Shown here: piece after piece, positions 6,172-7,568 of the stretch
How positions within the stretch are numbered: the stretch's first letter is position 1
Layout: each line of letters starts with the position of its first letter
Origin: Ilumatobacteraceae bacterium
Lineage (GTDB): Bacteria; Actinomycetota; Acidimicrobiia; Acidimicrobiales; Ilumatobacteraceae
Length of the DNA stretch: 7,568 bases
Reading direction: 5' to 3'
NCBI GenBank assembly: GCA_016650435.1
Contig: JAENVT010000506.1
Location: 1-7,568 of the forward strand
Translations under genes and position numbers: made by a program
Notes under the pieces: generated by a model
What the model was told of the DNA's origin: nothing
The model's database searches: none
The model's input: only the letters and a program-made list of their open reading frames with translations

Positions 6172-6377
6172 TCCGCCAGACGATCGATGATCTCTCGGTC
6201 GCGCTCGAGGAGCCGCCGGGCTCGACTCATGAAGTCGGCATCCGACCGAACTCGTTCGATCTCGGTGGCCAACGAATCGATGATCAACTGATTGACGCTG
6301 GTGCCATGAACGCGAGCGACCGCCTCGGCCTCGTCAGCAAGCTCATCGGGGAGCCGCACGGTTGTCTGCTTCGTCAT
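6168..6377 (-). CDS. Ribbon-helix-helix (CopG/Arc-like) antitoxin
   Basis: A 69-residue protein with the ribbon-helix-helix layout: a beta strand at KQTTVRLP (3-10) that reads DNA, helix 1 DELADEAEAVARVHG (11-25) and helix 2 TSVNQLIIDSLATEIERV (26-43). A charged C-terminal helix (46-68, RARRLLERDREIIDRL) would normally bind and neutralise the toxin. It heads a two-gene operon whose toxin partner is truncated, so it is now effectively an orphan antitoxin or a stand-alone repressor. A perfect 14-bp palindrome 4 bases before its start suggests autoregulation. Start and stop are clear, and the length is normal for the family. Confidence 0.85.
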   Translation of the reverse strand: MTKQTTVRLPDELADEAEAVARVHGTSVNQLIIDSLATEIERVRSDADFMSRARRLLERDREIIDRLAE

Positions 6378-6381
6378 GCAC

Positions 6382-6395
6382 TCGTGATATCACGA
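6382..6395. promoter_or_regulatory. Palindromic operator candidate for the antitoxin
   Basis: TCGTGATATCACGA is a perfect 14-bp palindrome ending 4 bases upstream of the antitoxin ATG at 6377. Ribbon-helix-helix antitoxins bind such sites as dimers to repress their own operon. On the minus strand TGATAT inside it could serve as the -10 element, in which case binding would block the promoter directly. Confidence 0.6.
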
Positions 6396-6447
6396 CACCA
6401 CCCGCGAACAGGGCGATGACACGGAGCAGGACGGAATGAGGACGGTC

Positions 6448-6479
6448 GTCTTCCCGTAGGGACCAGTATCGCGGAAGAC
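6448..6479. repeat. Inverted repeat in the gap before the membrane-protein gene's 3' end
   Basis: GTCTTCC (6448-6454) and GGAAGAC (6473-6479) are perfect inverted copies 18 bases apart, in the 145-base gap between the toxin-antitoxin promoter and the stop of the next minus-strand gene. The gap also holds a 9-base direct repeat, GGACGGAAT, at 6429-6437 and 6514-6522. This could be a weak transcript end or a protein-binding site; neither is established. Confidence 0.3.
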
Positions 6480-6522
6480 ACCGTGTCTCGCCCTCACGTT
6501 CTGGGCGAAGGCCGGACGGAAT

Positions 6523-6978
6523 CTAGGGCTCGGAGAGTGAGCGAGCAGTGAGGTCGCGGTGCAGGTCGGTGAGCTGCTCGGCGATCTGTGCCAGGCGTTG
6601 CTCCATGCTCGGCGTCGAGAGATCGGCTGCTGCGGAGGAGGCGGTGGTGGTTTGGTTGGCCGGGTTCGATGGGGCTGCCGCGAGGTTTGTGCCTTCGATC
6701 ATCTTCTCGACGACGCGGATTTCAACGGGGTTGTCTTGCAGTTCTTGGGCTTCGGCCATTTGCTCGACCTCGACTCTGGCGGCCTGCCAGGCAGACCAGT
6801 GTCCAGAGACGAGCGCCCACAGCGACAGCGCCGCGACGTAGGTCACGCTGCTGAGCAGTCCGAGTCCGATCGAAATTGGAATCATGGCCAACCAAAATAT
6901 GGTTAGCCAGCCGTTCACGCGCTGCATGAGTACAGGGTTACCTTGGACTGAGGCCCACAGCGATTTTATTACGCTCAT
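6523..6978 (-). CDS. Small two-helix membrane protein with a coiled C-terminal tail
   Basis: A 151-residue protein from ATG 6978 (MSVIKSLWASVQGNP), no family recognised with confidence. Two adjacent hydrophobic helices (about 24-42, WLTIFWLAMIPISIGLGLL; and about 45-60, VTYVAALSLWALVSGHW) form a hairpin. A charged helix follows (about 64-95, AWQAARVEVEQMAEAQEL), then an Ala/Ser/Thr/Pro/Asn-rich linker (about 99-124) and a final helix, MEQRLAQIAEQLTDLHRDL (125-143), likely a coiled coil. This suggests an anchored cytoplasmic tail that binds a partner. The 170-residue reading from 7035 adds 19 residues of low quality, and no strong ribosome site supports either start; a start at the internal Met (6927) is less likely. 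The DNA around the start is less GC-rich than the rest of the window. Confidence 0.6.
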   Translation of the reverse strand: MSVIKSLWASVQGNPVLMQRVNGWLTIFWLAMIPISIGLGLLSSVTYVAALSLWALVSGHWSAWQAARVEVEQMAEAQELQDNPVEIRVVEKMIEGTNLAAAPSNPANQTTTASSAAADLSTPSMEQRLAQIAEQLTDLHRDLTARSLSEP

Positions 6979-7381
6979 TTGGGGAGTACTCGAAGCGGAT
7001 TTGGCACCAATAGAACTGACACCCCGACCATGCAAACTAACGAGCGCAATGCTTCTTCGCCCGGCTCAGCATGGTGCGGGCTCGTTGTAGCGCAATGTGC
7101 ATTGGGGTCCTGGGATCTGATTGACAAGGAAGTACCCGTTTATTCGGGGATACAAACAAGCGGCTCCTCGTTCGCACGTGCGTGGCTCTGGTCGCCCGGG
7201 CTTGATCACTCGATTCGAAGGGGCGAGATGGCGAGCGGTTCGCCTCCAAATCTTCGCGCTACACGCGTCGGTGGTCGTTGTGGCCGTCGTGACCTTTCGC
7301 GATCTCGGCCGAAGTGTTACCGTAAGCACGGCCAGACCATTGAGCGAATGGGTTCTAGGTCGTCGGAATGAGAGTCCTTGC
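6979..7381. other. Long intergenic stretch without a convincing gene
   Basis: Open frames here have shadow-like composition on both strands, and no tRNA or other RNA gene was recognised. Visible structure: the short palindromes GAGTACTC (near 6985-6992) and CAATG-TG-CATTG (7093-7104), a perfect TTGACA at 7121-7126 with no -10 at proper spacing, and a stem-loop at 7132-7153. The first part, up to about 7040, is lower in GC. It probably carries divergent promoters for the minus-strand gene to the left and the plus-strand genes to the right. Confidence 0.4.
7132..7153. repeat. Stem-loop in the intergenic region
   Basis: GTACCCG (7132-7138) pairs with CGGG plus TAC (7145-7148 and 7151-7153), with the two bases GA bulged and a 6-base T-rich loop (TTTATT). 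Its halves, ACCCGT and TTCGGGGAT, also occur in that order at the element's right junction (2448-2453 and 2464-2472) with a longer spacer. This may be coincidence. Confidence 0.3.
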
Positions 7382-7507
7382 ATGACGTTCAGCGACAGTC
7401 CGATTCAACGGATCGAGGTCGCAGCGCTGCCCGACAGCGTCTCGGCCGTGCCCGACGTCGCTGGCCCATGTCTCGAAGAGGCTGATTCTGTGGAATCGCG
7501 ACTATGA
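7382..7507 (+). CDS. Possible small protein coupled to the next gene
   Basis: A 41-residue frame starting at ATG 7382 (MTFSDSPIQRIEVAALPDSV), acidic and without a recognised family. GAGAG about 7 bases upstream could be its ribosome site. Its stop overlaps the ATG of the following frame as ATGA (7504-7507), the arrangement typical of coupled actinobacterial genes, and this is the main reason to list it. The frame stays open to 7121, but the upstream part reads like non-coding sequence. Third-position G/C is only moderate, so it may be spurious. Confidence 0.3.
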   Translation: MTFSDSPIQRIEVAALPDSVSAVPDVAGPCLEEADSVESRL

Positions 7508-7568
7508 CCGACGACAGTTCCGGCAGCGACAGCTTCGATACGACCGGCTCGTCACTGGGGCCAGAAGA
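7504..7568 (+). CDS. Start of a protein-coding gene, cut off by the window end
   Basis: ATG 7504 opens a frame of 21 complete codons to the window end, beginning MTDDSSGSDSFDTTGSSLGP. The sequence is acidic and Ser/Thr/Gly-rich, like a disordered N-terminus, and its third positions are mostly G or C. Translation may depend on the overlapping frame ending at 7507, because GGAA 12 bases upstream is a poor ribosome site. The product cannot be named from this much sequence. Confidence 0.4.
   Translation, partial: MTDDSSGSDSFDTTGSSLGPE

Noticed and set aside
5800..6291. A 163-codon plus-strand frame
   Set aside because: It runs antisense to the toxin-antitoxin genes and the IS trace; the C-terminal part is a run of Arg/Ser shadow sequence.
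7121..7126. Perfect TTGACA as a -35 promoter element
   Set aside because: No -10-like hexamer lies 16-19 bases downstream; the sequence there is TTCGGGGA.
7150..7230. Possible tRNA suggested by GATTCGAAG
   Set aside because: The matching acceptor, D and anticodon arms cannot be drawn around it.
1..7568. CRISPR array or long tandem repeats
   Set aside because: No regularly spaced repeats were found; the only repeats are the element ends, small hairpins and the internal duplication of the membrane protein.

Overview
The window looks like high-GC actinobacterial DNA. The genes use G/C-rich third positions, several starts are GTG or TTG, and the recognisable families (a DUF6766-like membrane protein, a MOSC protein, a hemerythrin-like protein, a CopG-like/Doc-type toxin-antitoxin pair) are common in Actinomycetota. 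It reads as an accessory region: one compact mobile element, followed by small unrelated genes separated by unusually long gaps that carry remnants of broken genes.

Layout. 2-2457: a self-contained element of about 2.46 kb bounded by a 16-bp perfect terminal inverted repeat. It holds two translationally coupled tyrosine recombinase genes (83-1126 and 1123-2415) and nothing else. 2458-3992: a segment with one membrane-protein gene (2814-3482, minus strand). It ends at a third copy of the element's end sequence (3965-3980), so two direct copies bracket a cargo-like block of about 1.5 kb. 4075-4857: a MOSC-domain protein. 4890-5198: a minus-strand coding trace broken by one frame change. 5292-5741: a hemerythrin-like protein on the minus strand. 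5829-5927: a short trace resembling the C-terminal part of an IS110-type transposase. 5983-6377: an antitoxin gene with a perfect palindromic operator candidate, coupled to a Doc-type toxin gene that has lost its catalytic part. 6523-6978: a small membrane protein of unknown function. 7382-7568: a possible 41-codon ORF overlapping, by ATGA, the start of a gene that runs off the window.

How it fits together. The two recombinases plus the inverted repeats form a transposition or site-specific integration module. The third end-like site, with matching sequence on its outer side, suggests that the same recombinases have acted on, or can still recognise, DNA further right. The other genes show no common pathway. 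The antitoxin without a working toxin, the IS trace and the frameshifted reading frame suggest repeated insertion followed by decay. All assignments come from reading motifs by eye; no database search was run.
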